Shown: piece after piece, positions 1 to 8,400 of the stretch
How the letters are laid out: every line of letters starts with the position of its first letter
How positions within the stretch are numbered: the first letter of the stretch is position 1
Assembly: GCA_964410105.1 (NCBI GenBank)
Contig: CAYPFY010000005.1
Location: 1-64,000 of the forward strand
DNA from: CAYPFY01 sp964410105
Lineage (GTDB): Bacteria; Bacteroidota; Ignavibacteria; UBA10030; SZUA-254
Length of the DNA: 64,000 bases
Reading direction: 5' to 3'
Program-made: the position numbers and the translations under genes
Notes under the pieces: generated by a model
Database searches by the model: none
Told to the model about the DNA's origin: nothing
Seen by the model: the letters and a program-made list of their open reading frames with translations, nothing else

Positions 1-144
1 TTTCTCATGAGTCCACCTTCAACAGTTCATCAAGATTTTTCAATGAGGCAACGGGCTCAGGAGAGCACACAGACCCCCCCGAATGACTCTTCCTGGCAGG
101 AACATGAAAGCAGCGGGACTTTGCATTTCACACGAGGGTTCGTT

Positions 145-2682
145 ATGTTTTTGAATCCTTCAAAAATGTCCGGAATCATGAGAAACCCGCTCGAGACAAT
201 GTCGGCGCGGTCCATTCGGATCATTTACAGCATTTGCGCGTTTGTCACCCTCATCGTCTGCGGGGAGAGATTCTTGCAGGCAATGGTATTCAGGGTAACG
301 TCGAACGATCAGTGCGCCTGGCTCACGCTCGACGGTGGACGGCAGGGGGCCCTCATCGCGGGGGTCGCGAAGGGAGGCGTCACCGACCGTGCCGGAGTAA
401 TGGACGGCGACACCCTGACCAAGATCAATGGCATAGCGTTCACCAGCACGCGTCAGGCGCAGGCAATCGTCGATTCCCTGAAGGCGGGGGATTTCGCCAC
501 CTACACACTCAAGCGGGGGGACAAGCTCGTGGAGGCACGGGTGGAGATGGGGAAAGTATTCGATGTTCGTTTCCTCTCGATATTCCTCCTGGGTCTGGGC
601 TTTTTCATCGTGGGCTATGTCGTCGTGATGACAAAGCCGCAAGGTCAGATCCAGCGCATGTTCGGACGATACGGGATCTACGCCCTGCTCGTCTTTACTT
701 TGTTCCCGCCGACTGTCGCTCTGGATCCACAGTGGAAGACAAGGCTTCTAGTCCCGATCTTTATTTTTGCTCGGGCGCTGGGGCCGCCAATGTTCGTCAA
801 ATTCTTCTGGTACTTCCCCACGCGGAGGAGGGTGCTCAAGCGGCGATGGCCCTCTTACGCGCTCTACGGCGTCAACACTCTGATTCTTGTTTCGATATTC
901 CTGGTCCTCCGGCCCACGTCGCCGACATGGCTTGCCCTCCTTTTCCTTTCGACGCCGATATGGTTTTTCTGTTCTGGCCTCGGGGTCTTTTGGCGCAGCT
1001 ATGCACGAGAGGCCAAGGGGAAGCGCAAAGATGAGTTGCGCCCGATCCTCTACGCGGTAATGATCGGCATGGCGGCCACACTATACCTTGGCATACTCGG
1101 GGCGATCAATCCGTTCGCGATATTCCTCAACCCTGTGCTCGTCCTGCCGGCCTTGCTGCTCGTCTCCATACCGCTTGCGTTTGGGTATGCGATCTTCCGG
1201 TACAGGCTGATGGATATCGATCTCATCGTCAAGCGAAGCCTGATCTACGGCGTCGTGACGGCGTCGCTTGCGGCGGTCTACATCCTTACGGTCTTCGGCA
1301 TGGGAAGTCTTCTGGGGCTTTTGATCGGCCAATCGGACAGCAAGGTCCTCAGCATCGCGGCATTCGTCATCATCGCGTTCATGTTCGATCCGTTGAAAAG
1401 GAGAGTCCAGGATTACATCGACCGGGTTTTTTACCGCGAGCGGAGGGACTATCAGAAGGCCCTGCTCGGGTTCAGCCAGGAGTTGCCGCGGCAGATGAAC
1501 TTCAATGAAATCCTTTCCTCAATGGTGGCACGCATTTCCGAGACGATGCACGTCGAGAAAGTCGCCGTTGTCCTGTGCGGGGATAGCAGGCTTGCGGTGA
1601 GCAAGAACATCCCCGAAAAATACTCGGAGTTCGCCGATTCGGCTGACGGCCTGATCCCCTTGTTAAAGGCGTCCAGGACGGCCCATTCCTTTGCGCTTCT
1701 CGCGGAGGAGCCGGACTCTGTTGTCCTTGATGAGGCAGACAGGGCGAGAATCCTCGACTCAGGGATCATCCTCGTGGTGCCGATGTTTATCCAGGACCGG
1801 CTGATCGGGATGATCAACGTCGGCCCGAAACTTTCCGGAAAAATCTACTCGCAGGAAGACATCGACCTCCTGTCGACGGTGGCGGGGCAGGCGGCGATCG
1901 CCATCGAAAACTCCCGTCTCCACAAATCCGAGATCGAGAAGCAGAAAATCGAGGAAGAGCTCAGCCTTGCGCGGAGGATTCAGGTGGGCCTGCTCCCCAA
2001 GGCGAACCCGGCGATCGAGGGGCTCGACATTTCGGGGATATCGGTCCCCGCGCTCACCGTCGGCGGGGATTACTTCGATTACATCATGCTCGGGCCGAAA
2101 CAGGTACTGGTCGTCGTTGCCGATGTTTCGGGCAAAGGAATGTCTGCCTCCCTGTATATGTCGAAAGTACAGGGGATGGTGCAGCTTGCGGCGCAGATGT
2201 ACAAGACGCCGCGGGAGATACTCATCAACGTCAACCGCCGCCTCTACGACGGCATGGAGCGCAAGTCATTCATCACCATGATCCTGGCGCTCTTCGACAT
2301 GGATAAGAGAGAGGTCTGCATCTGCAGAGCAGGGCATCACAAGGCGATGGTCCGGATGAACGGAGAGCTGAAATACTTGGATGCGAAGGGTATCGGCCTG
2401 GGCCTGGAGAGGGGTCCCCTGTTCGAAAGCGAGCTTCAGGAAATCCGGCACCCGCTTGCCGCCGGGGCGTTATTCCTCTTTTACAGCGACGGACTGACCG
2501 AAGCGATGAACCGGGACCAGGCGGAGTTCGGCGAGGAGAAGATTTCCCACATCCTGAATGCCGCTGCAAGGGGTCGGTCGGCAGGGGAATTGCAGGAGAC
2601 CATCATCGCGGCTGTAAAAAACTTCACGGACGGAGCCGAGCAGCACGACGACCTGACGCTCGTCGTCGTGCGTGCGAGTTAG
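145..2682 (+). CDS. Membrane-bound PDZ-GAF-SpoIIE (PP2C) serine phosphatase
   Basis: Probably a membrane-anchored protein serine/threonine phosphatase of the SpoIIE/RsbU class, which usually acts on anti-sigma-factor antagonists. From this start (846 aa): a membrane segment near residues 22-45, a PDZ domain about 46-138, a block of about seven hydrophobic helices to about 400, the linker DPLKRRVQ..IDRVFYRERRDY, a GAF domain about 450-595 and a PP2C domain about 620-846. Metal-binding motifs GGDYFDY, ADVSGKG and QHDDLTL are intact, so it should be active. I chose ATG 145 because GAGGG lies 6 nt upstream; the frame is open back to position 7 (891 aa) but those residues look non-coding. No partner STAS or anti-sigma gene is adjacent. 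Confidence 0.85.
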   Translation: MFLNPSKMSGIMRNPLETMSARSIRIIYSICAFVTLIVCGERFLQAMVFRVTSNDQCAWLTLDGGRQGALIAGVAKGGVTDRAGVMDGDTLTKINGIAFTSTRQAQAIVDSLKAGDFATYTLKRGDKLVEARVEMGKVFDVRFLSIFLLGLGFFIVGYVVVMTKPQGQIQRMFGRYGIYALLVFTLFPPTVALDPQWKTRLLVPIFIFARALGPPMFVKFFWYFPTRRRVLKRRWPSYALYGVNTLILVSIFLVLRPTSPTWLALLFLSTPIWFFCSGLGVFWRSYAREAKGKRKDELRPILYAVMIGMAATLYLGILGAINPFAIFLNPVLVLPALLLVSIPLAFGYAIFRYRLMDIDLIVKRSLIYGVVTASLAAVYILTVFGMGSLLGLLIGQSDSKVLSIAAFVIIAFMFDPLKRRVQDYIDRVFYRERRDYQKALLGFSQELPRQMNFNEILSSMVARISETMHVEKVAVVLCGDSRLAVSKNIPEKYSEFADSADGLIPLLKASRTAHSFALLAEEPDSVVLDEADRARILDSGIILVVPMFIQDRLIGMINVGPKLSGKIYSQEDIDLLSTVAGQAAIAIENSRLHKSEIEKQKIEEELSLARRIQVGLLPKANPAIEGLDISGISVPALTVGGDYFDYIMLGPKQVLVVVADVSGKGMSASLYMSKVQGMVQLAAQMYKTPREILINVNRRLYDGMERKSFITMILALFDMDKREVCICRAGHHKAMVRMNGELKYLDAKGIGLGLERGPLFESELQEIRHPLAAGALFLFYSDGLTEAMNRDQAEFGEEKISHILNAAARGRSAGELQETIIAAVKNFTDGAEQHDDLTLVVVRAS

Positions 2683-2741
2683 ACCGGTGCCTGAAAGGGA
2701 CTCGTCGAATTCCGACCTCAAGAAATCTTTTCTGAAACCGT

Positions 2742-2770
2742 TTGAACGAACTGTGAAAAAAACCTACATT
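2742..2770 (+). promoter_or_regulatory. Promoter-like TTGAAC-N17-TACATT before the DUF4013 gene
   Basis: TTGAAC and TACATT are separated by exactly 17 bp, the spacing seen at other promoters here. The -10 ends 8 bp before ATG 2779, so a transcript would have almost no leader; the gene also lacks a Shine-Dalgarno sequence. Confidence 0.4.
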
Positions 2771-2778
2771 AAAAAAGC

Positions 2779-3450
2779 ATGAAGAACATCGGAGAAGCAT
2801 TCACCTTCGTCTTCAGGGACCCCGACTGGCTCGCCAAGATGCTCATCGGAGGGATATTCGTCCTGCTTTCAGTCATTGCGATCGGCGTCCCTGTCCTCTA
2901 CGGTTACTGCGTCGAGCTGCAGCAGCGGGTCCGGCGGGGAGAGCAGTATCCGTTGCCTGAGTGGAAGGATGTTGGGGTAAAATTCGTCGTTGGATTCAAG
3001 TACATCGTCACGATTCTTATCTATTACCTCCCTCTTTTTCTTGTGATGATCCCCCTGATCGGTTTCATGATCGTCGCGTCTGTGAGCAACAGCGACTTCG
3101 CGGAAAATTTTTCGGGTGCGGCTTTTTCGATCATCATCCTTTTTTTTGTCATGCCGGTGTCGCTCTGCATTACCCTCCTCGTCCCCGTCATTTCGATAAA
3201 GTTCGCGGAGCATGAGCGCATACGGGAGGGGCTCGAGATACCCAGCGTTTTCCGGATTTTCAAAGATCACTGGCAGGACGTCCTCGTGGCAATCCTCATC
3301 AGCATGGGTGTCGGGATCCTCTCACTCCTCGGGCTTTTGCTCGTCATCGTCGGCGTAGTGTTCACCGTCTTCTATTCGCTCCTTGTGCGGTACCATCTCT
3401 TCGGGCAAATCGCGAAAGAAGTATTCGGGGCGGCGCCTGCCGCGGCATGA
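2779..3450 (+). CDS. DUF4013 family integral membrane protein
   Basis: The N-terminus (about MKNIGEAFTFVFRDPDWLAK, then a glycine-rich hydrophobic helix and GYCVELQQRV) fits the DUF4013 family of small bacterial and archaeal membrane proteins of unknown function. The 223 residues contain hydrophobic blocks near 22-45, 75-105, 113-142 and 170-210. It has no visible enzymatic motif. Its stop overlaps the next start by 4 nt (ATGA), so it is probably translationally coupled to the small lipoprotein that follows. No Shine-Dalgarno is visible before the ATG. Family assignment is by recognised sequence pattern; function is unknown. Confidence 0.8.
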   Translation: MKNIGEAFTFVFRDPDWLAKMLIGGIFVLLSVIAIGVPVLYGYCVELQQRVRRGEQYPLPEWKDVGVKFVVGFKYIVTILIYYLPLFLVMIPLIGFMIVASVSNSDFAENFSGAAFSIIILFFVMPVSLCITLLVPVISIKFAEHERIREGLEIPSVFRIFKDHWQDVLVAILISMGVGILSLLGLLLVIVGVVFTVFYSLLVRYHLFGQIAKEVFGAAPAAA

Positions 3451-3866
3451 GATTCTTGACTCTGCTCTTCCTCGCGGGGGGCGTCGGCGCGATTCTGTGG
3501 ATGTCGTGGTCATGCAAGGATCAGGTCACCGGACCCGATCTCGGCCAGGTGGTTTTTCCCGATTCCAACATCAGTTACAGGGGTCAGGTTCAGCCGCTGT
3601 TCGACCGGGGGTGCGGGGGTCAGAACAACGCATGCCACGGCCCCGAAACAATTGCCGATCACCAGTATGCGCTCGACAACTACAACGACGCGACGCACCG
3701 GGTGGGGATCATTGTGAGGGGAAATCCCGACGGAAGCCTCCTCAATCAGACCATCGAGAAGAAAGTATCGCCCGCGATGCCCCCGGCCAACGCGCCGCAG
3801 CTCACTCAGAACCAGATCACGGGGATGAGAAAATGGGTAGCGGAGGGAGCGCGGGGAGATAATTAA
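3447..3866 (+). CDS. Small cytochrome-like lipoprotein with CX6CH motif
   Basis: A 139-aa exported protein. Residues 1-22 form a hydrophobic signal with Cys23 (SWSCKDQ), suggesting a lipoprotein. The mature part resembles the short haem-domain proteins that read as IQPLFD..C...CHG, and ends with a typical MPP...QLT..QI.....W...GA. However, the haem-like motif is C-GGQNNA-CH, with six residues between the cysteines instead of two, so covalent haem binding is uncertain. It overlaps the DUF4013 gene by 4 nt and converges on nuoF with a 4-nt overlap of the stops. The role could be electron transfer or a structural relic of it. Confidence 0.7.
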   Translation: MRFLTLLFLAGGVGAILWMSWSCKDQVTGPDLGQVVFPDSNISYRGQVQPLFDRGCGGQNNACHGPETIADHQYALDNYNDATHRVGIIVRGNPDGSLLNQTIEKKVSPAMPPANAPQLTQNQITGMRKWVAEGARGDN

Positions 3867-5155
3867 AGAGTCACGAGATGCGGGGGAGGCACGTACGCTT
3901 TCGGGGGAGGAGAAGTCTTCACCCTTTTTTCCAGCTCCCCCCGAAATTTCTTAATAAAACTCTGGACGGGCCAGGCGGCGGCATCGCCGAGGGCGCAGAT
4001 CGTATTCCCCTCTATATTATTGGCGACGTCGAGCAATAGATCGATATCCTGCGTCTCCGCTTCGCCGCTGACAAACCTTCCCAGGATTTTTTCCAGCCAC
4101 CCGCACCCTTCCCTGCAGGGAGTGCACTGGCCGCACGACTCGTGGTGGTAAAAATGCGCAATCCGCATGATCACCCGCAAAACATCAGTCTCCTCATCCA
4201 TCACAATAATCCCCCCGGTCCCGATGGCGGACCCGGCCGCCTTCAGGGAATCGGCGTCCATTCTGACCCCCTCGATCTCCTCCCCGCGCAGCCAGTTTGT
4301 CGACGAACCGCCGGGAATGACAGCTTTTATCTTTTTATCCCGTGAGACGCCTCCGGCGACCTTATAGATAAGGTCGGTGAGCAGGGTGCCTGTGGGAGCC
4401 TCATACACTCCCGGTTTTTTCACATGTCCGCTTATGCCGAAGAGAAGCGTCCCAGGCTGTTTGGGGGCGCCGATACGGGAGAACCATTCCCATCCCCTGT
4501 TTATGATTATCGGGACATTGGCAAGCGTCTCAATGTTATTGATCGTCGTGGGGCAGCCCCAGAGGCCGAACTGGGCCGGGAACGGAGGTTTCACCCTGGG
4601 GTAGCCGCGCTCCCCCTCGAGCGAATTCATGAGCGCAGATTCTTCTCCGCAGATATATGCCCCTGCGCCTTTGTAGATCACCATCTCCGTTTTAAACCCT
4701 GAGCCCAGAACATTTCCGATAAAACTCCGGGAGTATGCATCATCCACGGCTTTCTGGAGCATATTTATCCACTTGGAGTACTCGCCGCGGACGTAGACGT
4801 AGATGGTTGAAATTCCCATCGCATAGGCCGCTATCACGGCACCTTCAATAAACAGATGCGGATTGAACTCAAAAATCTGACGGTCTTTGAATGTCCCCGG
4901 CTCTGACTCATCGCCGTTTGCACAGAGATACTTAGGCTTTACGGACTGCTTCGGCATAAAAGTCCACTTGAGCCCGGTGGGAAAACATGCCCCGCCTCTG
5001 CCTCTCAGGTTCGATTTTTTGACCTCATCGGTCACGGCCTCGGGCGTCATGGCGATCGCCTTGCGGAGAGCCGCATATCCGCCGTTTTTCACATAAACGT
5101 CGATAAGGTGAAGTTCGGGTATTTCCGGCAGTATGATTTTTTCTGAAAACTCCAT
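3863..5155 (-). CDS. nuoF: NADH-quinone oxidoreductase subunit F
   Basis: The 51-kDa subunit of complex I, which binds NADH, FMN and the N3 [4Fe-4S] cluster and accepts hydride from NADH at the tip of the peripheral arm. The 430-aa length is normal. Visible motifs are the nucleotide/FMN loop GRGGACFPTGLKW (about residues 51-63), CGEESALMNSLEG, and the cluster motif SCGQCTPCREG (about 340-350) with a further Cys near 388 (NTICALGD). It is the last gene of the nuoA-F run; 3 nt separate it from nuoE. nuoG, which normally follows, is not present in the window. Confidence 0.97.
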   Translation of the reverse strand: MEFSEKIILPEIPELHLIDVYVKNGGYAALRKAIAMTPEAVTDEVKKSNLRGRGGACFPTGLKWTFMPKQSVKPKYLCANGDESEPGTFKDRQIFEFNPHLFIEGAVIAAYAMGISTIYVYVRGEYSKWINMLQKAVDDAYSRSFIGNVLGSGFKTEMVIYKGAGAYICGEESALMNSLEGERGYPRVKPPFPAQFGLWGCPTTINNIETLANVPIIINRGWEWFSRIGAPKQPGTLLFGISGHVKKPGVYEAPTGTLLTDLIYKVAGGVSRDKKIKAVIPGGSSTNWLRGEEIEGVRMDADSLKAAGSAIGTGGIIVMDEETDVLRVIMRIAHFYHHESCGQCTPCREGCGWLEKILGRFVSGEAETQDIDLLLDVANNIEGNTICALGDAAAWPVQSFIKKFRGELEKRVKTSPPPKAYVPPPHLVTL

Positions 5156-5158
5156 CAG

Positions 5159-5623
5159 CTACTTCATCTCATCAAGGAGAGAGTCAACCTTGGCCAGAGT
5201 GAGGTTTTCACGGTAAGAGTCATTCACCTGCATCATGGGGGCAGTGCCGCAGGAGCCGAGGCATTCTACCTCGTCGACGGTGAATCGCTTATCCGCCGTC
5301 GTTTCGCCCCTCTTTACGCTGAGCTTCATGCAGATATGGTTAAAAATCTTCTCGGCCCCGAGAAGCTGGCAGGAGATATTGGTACACACCTGCAGGTGAT
5401 ACCTGCCCACCGGCTTTATGTTGAACATCGTATAAAACGTCACAACGCCGTAGATATGCGTCAGGGGAAGTTTCAGAAGATCCGCGGCATATTTCATCGC
5501 CTCGGGGGAAATCCAGCCATGTTCCTCCTGCAGCATCCAGAGAAGCGGAAGCGTCAGGGATTTTGACGTAGGGAACTTTGTGCGAAGCGCGTCGAGTTTT
5601 TGAAGATTTGACTGCGAGAGCAT
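5159..5623 (-). CDS. nuoE: NADH-quinone oxidoreductase subunit E
   Basis: The 24-kDa thioredoxin-fold subunit of complex I carrying the N1a [2Fe-2S] cluster. At 154 aa it has the ligand pattern CTNISC (CX4C, about residues 81-86) and CLGSC (CX3C, about 121-125). It partners NuoF. The start overlaps the nuoD stop by one base, indicating coupling within the operon. Confidence 0.97.
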   Translation of the reverse strand: MLSQSNLQKLDALRTKFPTSKSLTLPLLWMLQEEHGWISPEAMKYAADLLKLPLTHIYGVVTFYTMFNIKPVGRYHLQVCTNISCQLLGAEKIFNHICMKLSVKRGETTADKRFTVDEVECLGSCGTAPMMQVNDSYRENLTLAKVDSLLDEMK

Positions 5624-6873
5624 TATTTATCCGCCTCTCCCATGACCGGATCGATGCTCCCGATGACGGCGACCACGTCGGAAATCATCCCCCCCTTGAG
5701 CATAGGAGTGATGGCCTGCAGGTTTGCGAACGAGGGGGAGCGGATCTTCAGCCTCCAGGGGAATCCCTCCCCGTGGCTGACGATATAGAAGCCGAGCTCT
5801 CCCTTCGAAGATTCGATGGCGCTGTAGACCTCGCCGATCGGCGGATTTATGCCGAAATTCACCAGCATGAAATCGTGAATCAATTCCTCCATCTTCCCGT
5901 ACGTCCGTTCTTTTTGCGGCAAAACTTTCTTTGGATCGCGGGCATTGACGGGCCCCGGGGGGAGTTTTTCGATAGCTTGCCGGAGGATGCGAACGCTTTC
6001 CAGCATCTCCGCCATCCGGACGTAGAATCGTGACAGCACGTCGCAGTCACCATACACGGGCACGTCGAACTCCAGCTTATCGTAGACGAGATAAGGCGCA
6101 TCGCGGCGCAGATCATGGTCCACGCCTGCCGCCCGGAGTATCGGGCCTGTGACGCCGAGATTTATGGTATCTTCCCTGGAGAGAAAGCCGATCCCCTCGC
6201 AGCGGTCTATGAAAATCCGGTTCTTGATCAGAACTTTTTCGCACTCATCGAGATTCCTCGGAAAATTTTGAAGAAAATCCCCCATCATGGAAATCGCCTC
6301 GGGCGGCAGATCCTGCGCGAGGCCGCCCACGCGCGTAAAACTTGTCGTGAACCTCACCCCCGTGAAGACGTCCCAGATATCCTGAATTTTCTCTCTTTCC
6401 CGGAATCCCCAGAGAAGGACTGTGAGGGCACCGACATCCATCGCCATTGTCCCGAGCCACACGAGGTGCGAGGTGAGCCGGGCGAGTTCGCAGCAGATGA
6501 CCCTGATGTATTGCGCGCGCGGGGGGATCTCGAGACCAGCGAGCTTTTCCACGGCGAGAACGTAGGCCACATTATTGGCCAGCGGGGAGAGATAATCAAG
6601 CCGGTCGGTATGCGGGATAAATTCATGGTAGGTCATGTTCTCCGCGATTTTCTCGTAGCCGCGATGGAGGTAGCCGAGGTCGGGAACGGCGGAGACGATC
6701 GTTTCACCGTCGAGGCGGATAAGGAGGCGGAGCACGCCGTGGGTTGCCGGGTGCTGGGGACCCATATTGAGCACCATATCATGCTCGAGCGGATCGTCGA
6801 ACGTGACGGTCGTATCCTGGGTTTCGAGAGCGCGCAAGATCCTCTGTTTCGGGTCGCGGGGATTGACGTCCAT
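5623..6873 (-). CDS. nuoD: NADH-quinone oxidoreductase subunit D
   Basis: The 49-kDa quinone-site subunit of complex I, related to the large subunit of [NiFe] hydrogenases but without the metal-binding cysteines. At 416 aa it is the expected length and begins its core with NMGPQHPATHGVLRL (about residues 32-46), followed by YLHRGYEK and the quinone-cavity region. NuoC and NuoD are separate genes here, not fused as in Escherichia coli. It sits 6 nt after nuoC. Confidence 0.97.
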   Translation of the reverse strand: MDVNPRDPKQRILRALETQDTTVTFDDPLEHDMVLNMGPQHPATHGVLRLLIRLDGETIVSAVPDLGYLHRGYEKIAENMTYHEFIPHTDRLDYLSPLANNVAYVLAVEKLAGLEIPPRAQYIRVICCELARLTSHLVWLGTMAMDVGALTVLLWGFREREKIQDIWDVFTGVRFTTSFTRVGGLAQDLPPEAISMMGDFLQNFPRNLDECEKVLIKNRIFIDRCEGIGFLSREDTINLGVTGPILRAAGVDHDLRRDAPYLVYDKLEFDVPVYGDCDVLSRFYVRMAEMLESVRILRQAIEKLPPGPVNARDPKKVLPQKERTYGKMEELIHDFMLVNFGINPPIGEVYSAIESSKGELGFYIVSHGEGFPWRLKIRSPSFANLQAITPMLKGGMISDVVAVIGSIDPVMGEADK

Positions 6874-6879
6874 GGGAGA

Positions 6880-7362
6880 CTATTTGCGGGGGAGCGGGAG
6901 CGAGCCGGGGATGCCCATCAGAGGGAAATCCTTCCGGAGGGGGAAATACTCAAACTCTTCGGGCATATAGATGCGCCGGAGGTCGGGGTTGCCATCGAAG
7001 ACTATGCCGTACATATCGAAGGATTCGCGTTCGTACCAGCCCGCCGATTTCCAGACGCCCGTCACCGAGGGGACGTGGAGATCCTGCTCATCGACCCGCA
7101 CCTTCAGCCTAAGCCGGAAGTTCTTCTTCAGGGAATAGAGATTGTAGACAACCTCGAAGCGGTCATCCGGTCGGTAGTAATCGGCGGCGCAGACATCCCT
7201 GAGCGAATCGAATGAAAGATCGGGTTCTTCCTTAAGGAGGGTGCAGACCGCGACCAGATCATGCTTCCGGATGACGAGGGTGAGTTCTCCGCGGTACTCG
7301 TTCACCAGCTCGATCGATGAGGGGAGCCGGGCGCTGACCTTTGACAGAATGTCGTCTTTCAT
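6880..7362 (-). CDS. nuoC: NADH-quinone oxidoreductase subunit C
   Basis: The 30-kDa subunit of complex I, a scaffold next to NuoD near the quinone site. At 160 aa it carries the family signature ERESFDMYGIVFDGNPDLRR followed by PLRKDFPL (about residues 112-150). Its start shares a base with the nuoB stop. The family usually has GHP where this protein has GNP (DGNPDLRR), a small deviation. Confidence 0.95.
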   Translation of the reverse strand: MKDDILSKVSARLPSSIELVNEYRGELTLVIRKHDLVAVCTLLKEEPDLSFDSLRDVCAADYYRPDDRFEVVYNLYSLKKNFRLRLKVRVDEQDLHVPSVTGVWKSAGWYERESFDMYGIVFDGNPDLRRIYMPEEFEYFPLRKDFPLMGIPGSLPLPRK

Positions 7363-7871
7363 CAGCCCGGCGAGGATTCCTGAACGTAAACTTTTTCGGA
7401 CTGGCCGGGTTTTTCCCCGCGTGCGATCTTCTTCTGAACGTCCATCAGTCCCTTAAGAAGATTATCAGGGCGGGGAGGGCAGCCGGCGACGTACACATCG
7501 ACGGGGAGAAACAGGTCGATGCCCTGCACGACGGAGTAGGATCGATACATCCCTCCGGTCGAGGTGCAGGCGCCCATGGCGATCACCCACTTCGGGTCAG
7601 GCATCTGGTCGTAGATTTTACGGACCACATGGCTCATCTTGTAGGTCACCGTGCCGGCGACGATCATAAGATCGCTCTGGCGGGGGGAGAATCGCATTGC
7701 TTCGGAGCCGAACCGTGAAATATCGAACCGGGGGCCGGCGAGGGCCATCATTTCGATGGCACAGCAGGAGATCCCCATCGGCATAGGCCACAGAGAATTC
7801 TTGCGCGCCCACCCGATGATATCATCGAGGCGGGTCGTGAGAAACCCTTCCTCCGTGCGGGTCACTCCCAT
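7362..7871 (-). CDS. nuoB: NADH-quinone oxidoreductase subunit B
   Basis: The PSST subunit of complex I that holds the terminal N2 [4Fe-4S] cluster and passes electrons to quinone. At 169 aa it shows the tandem cysteines SCCAIEM (about residues 36-37), GTVTYKM, ACTSTGGMY and VYVAGCPPRPDNLL, giving the four cluster ligands. The start overlaps the end of nuoA by 10 nt. Confidence 0.97.
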   Translation of the reverse strand: MGVTRTEEGFLTTRLDDIIGWARKNSLWPMPMGISCCAIEMMALAGPRFDISRFGSEAMRFSPRQSDLMIVAGTVTYKMSHVVRKIYDQMPDPKWVIAMGACTSTGGMYRSYSVVQGIDLFLPVDVYVAGCPPRPDNLLKGLMDVQKKIARGEKPGQSEKVYVQESSPG

Positions 7872-8218
7872 TCAAGCGCCCCTTTTTTCCATAGATAAAG
7901 ATAGCCGAGCATCAGGATGCCGATGAAGACGACCATTTCAATGAGGCCCGGGAGGCCGAGGAAGCGGAAATTGACCGCCCAGGGGTAGAGAAACACCACT
8001 TCGATATCGAAAACGATAAAGAGCATTGCCACCATATAATATTTCACTGACACCCGTTCGCGGGCACTGCGCACAGGTTCCATTCCGCTTTCGTACGTAG
8101 AAAGTTTTGCTTCAGTGGGATTCTTTGGCCCAAGCCATTCGCTTGACTTGGACATCACGATGCCGAGGGCAACCGCGGCCGTGATCATGATCCCGATGGG
8201 GACGTACTCTTCGAGCAT
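7862..8218 (-). CDS. nuoA: NADH-quinone oxidoreductase subunit A
   Basis: A small membrane subunit of complex I at the junction of the peripheral and membrane arms. At 118 aa it has three hydrophobic helices (about residues 6-24, 62-82, 88-108) and the conserved pattern YESGMEP near residue 44 and F.ID.E..FL.PWA after the second helix. It is the first gene of the run; a promoter-like element lies at 8251-8279 upstream. No Shine-Dalgarno is evident. Confidence 0.96.
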   Translation of the reverse strand: MLEEYVPIGIMITAAVALGIVMSKSSEWLGPKNPTEAKLSTYESGMEPVRSARERVSVKYYMVAMLFIVFDIEVVFLYPWAVNFRFLGLPGLIEMVVFIGILMLGYLYLWKKGALEWE

Positions 8219-8250
8219 GGAAGCAGAAAAACACTTGAAAATACTACAAA

Positions 8251-8279
8251 AATGTATGAAAAACGGCGTTTAAATGCAA
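8251..8279 (-). promoter_or_regulatory. nuo promoter, TTGCAT-N17-TACATT
   Basis: Reading on the minus strand, TTGCAT (8279-8274) and TACATT (8256-8251) are 17 bp apart. This predicts a start near 8244, about 26 nt before nuoA. Confidence 0.5.
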
Positions 8280-8283
8280 ACAA

Positions 8284-8400
8284 CGTAAACGCGTCCCGCG
8301 GGGCAAATCCTCGCGAAGCCCAAAAAAAAGGCACCCCGATTTCTCGGGATGCCTTTTTCGAAATGGTGCCGACGATTTACTTGATCAGCATCATCTTCTT
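8284..8400. repeat. 117-bp direct repeat, copy 1 (gene 3' end plus terminator)
   Basis: This 117-bp stretch recurs at 14794-14910 in the same orientation with the same length and only about seven mismatches, most of them in the terminator loop. It includes the last eight codons of the 1445-aa protein gene (tail KKMMLIK and stop), the terminator, and about 40 bp beyond it. Copy 2 holds the same parts of the 1483-aa protein gene. Confidence 0.9.
8322..8358 (-). terminator. Rho-independent terminator after the M6-like protease gene
   Basis: On the minus strand, GGCATCCCGA and TCGGGGTGCC pair around a GAAA loop, followed by eight T residues. The plus-strand side also ends in five T residues, so it may act both ways. 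It separates the secreted-protein genes from the nuo promoter. Confidence 0.85.

Noticed and set aside
7..144. Longer N-terminus for the PDZ/PP2C protein
   Set aside because: The frame is open to the window edge, but the extra residues look non-coding and a good ribosome site precedes ATG 145. A start beyond the window cannot be excluded.
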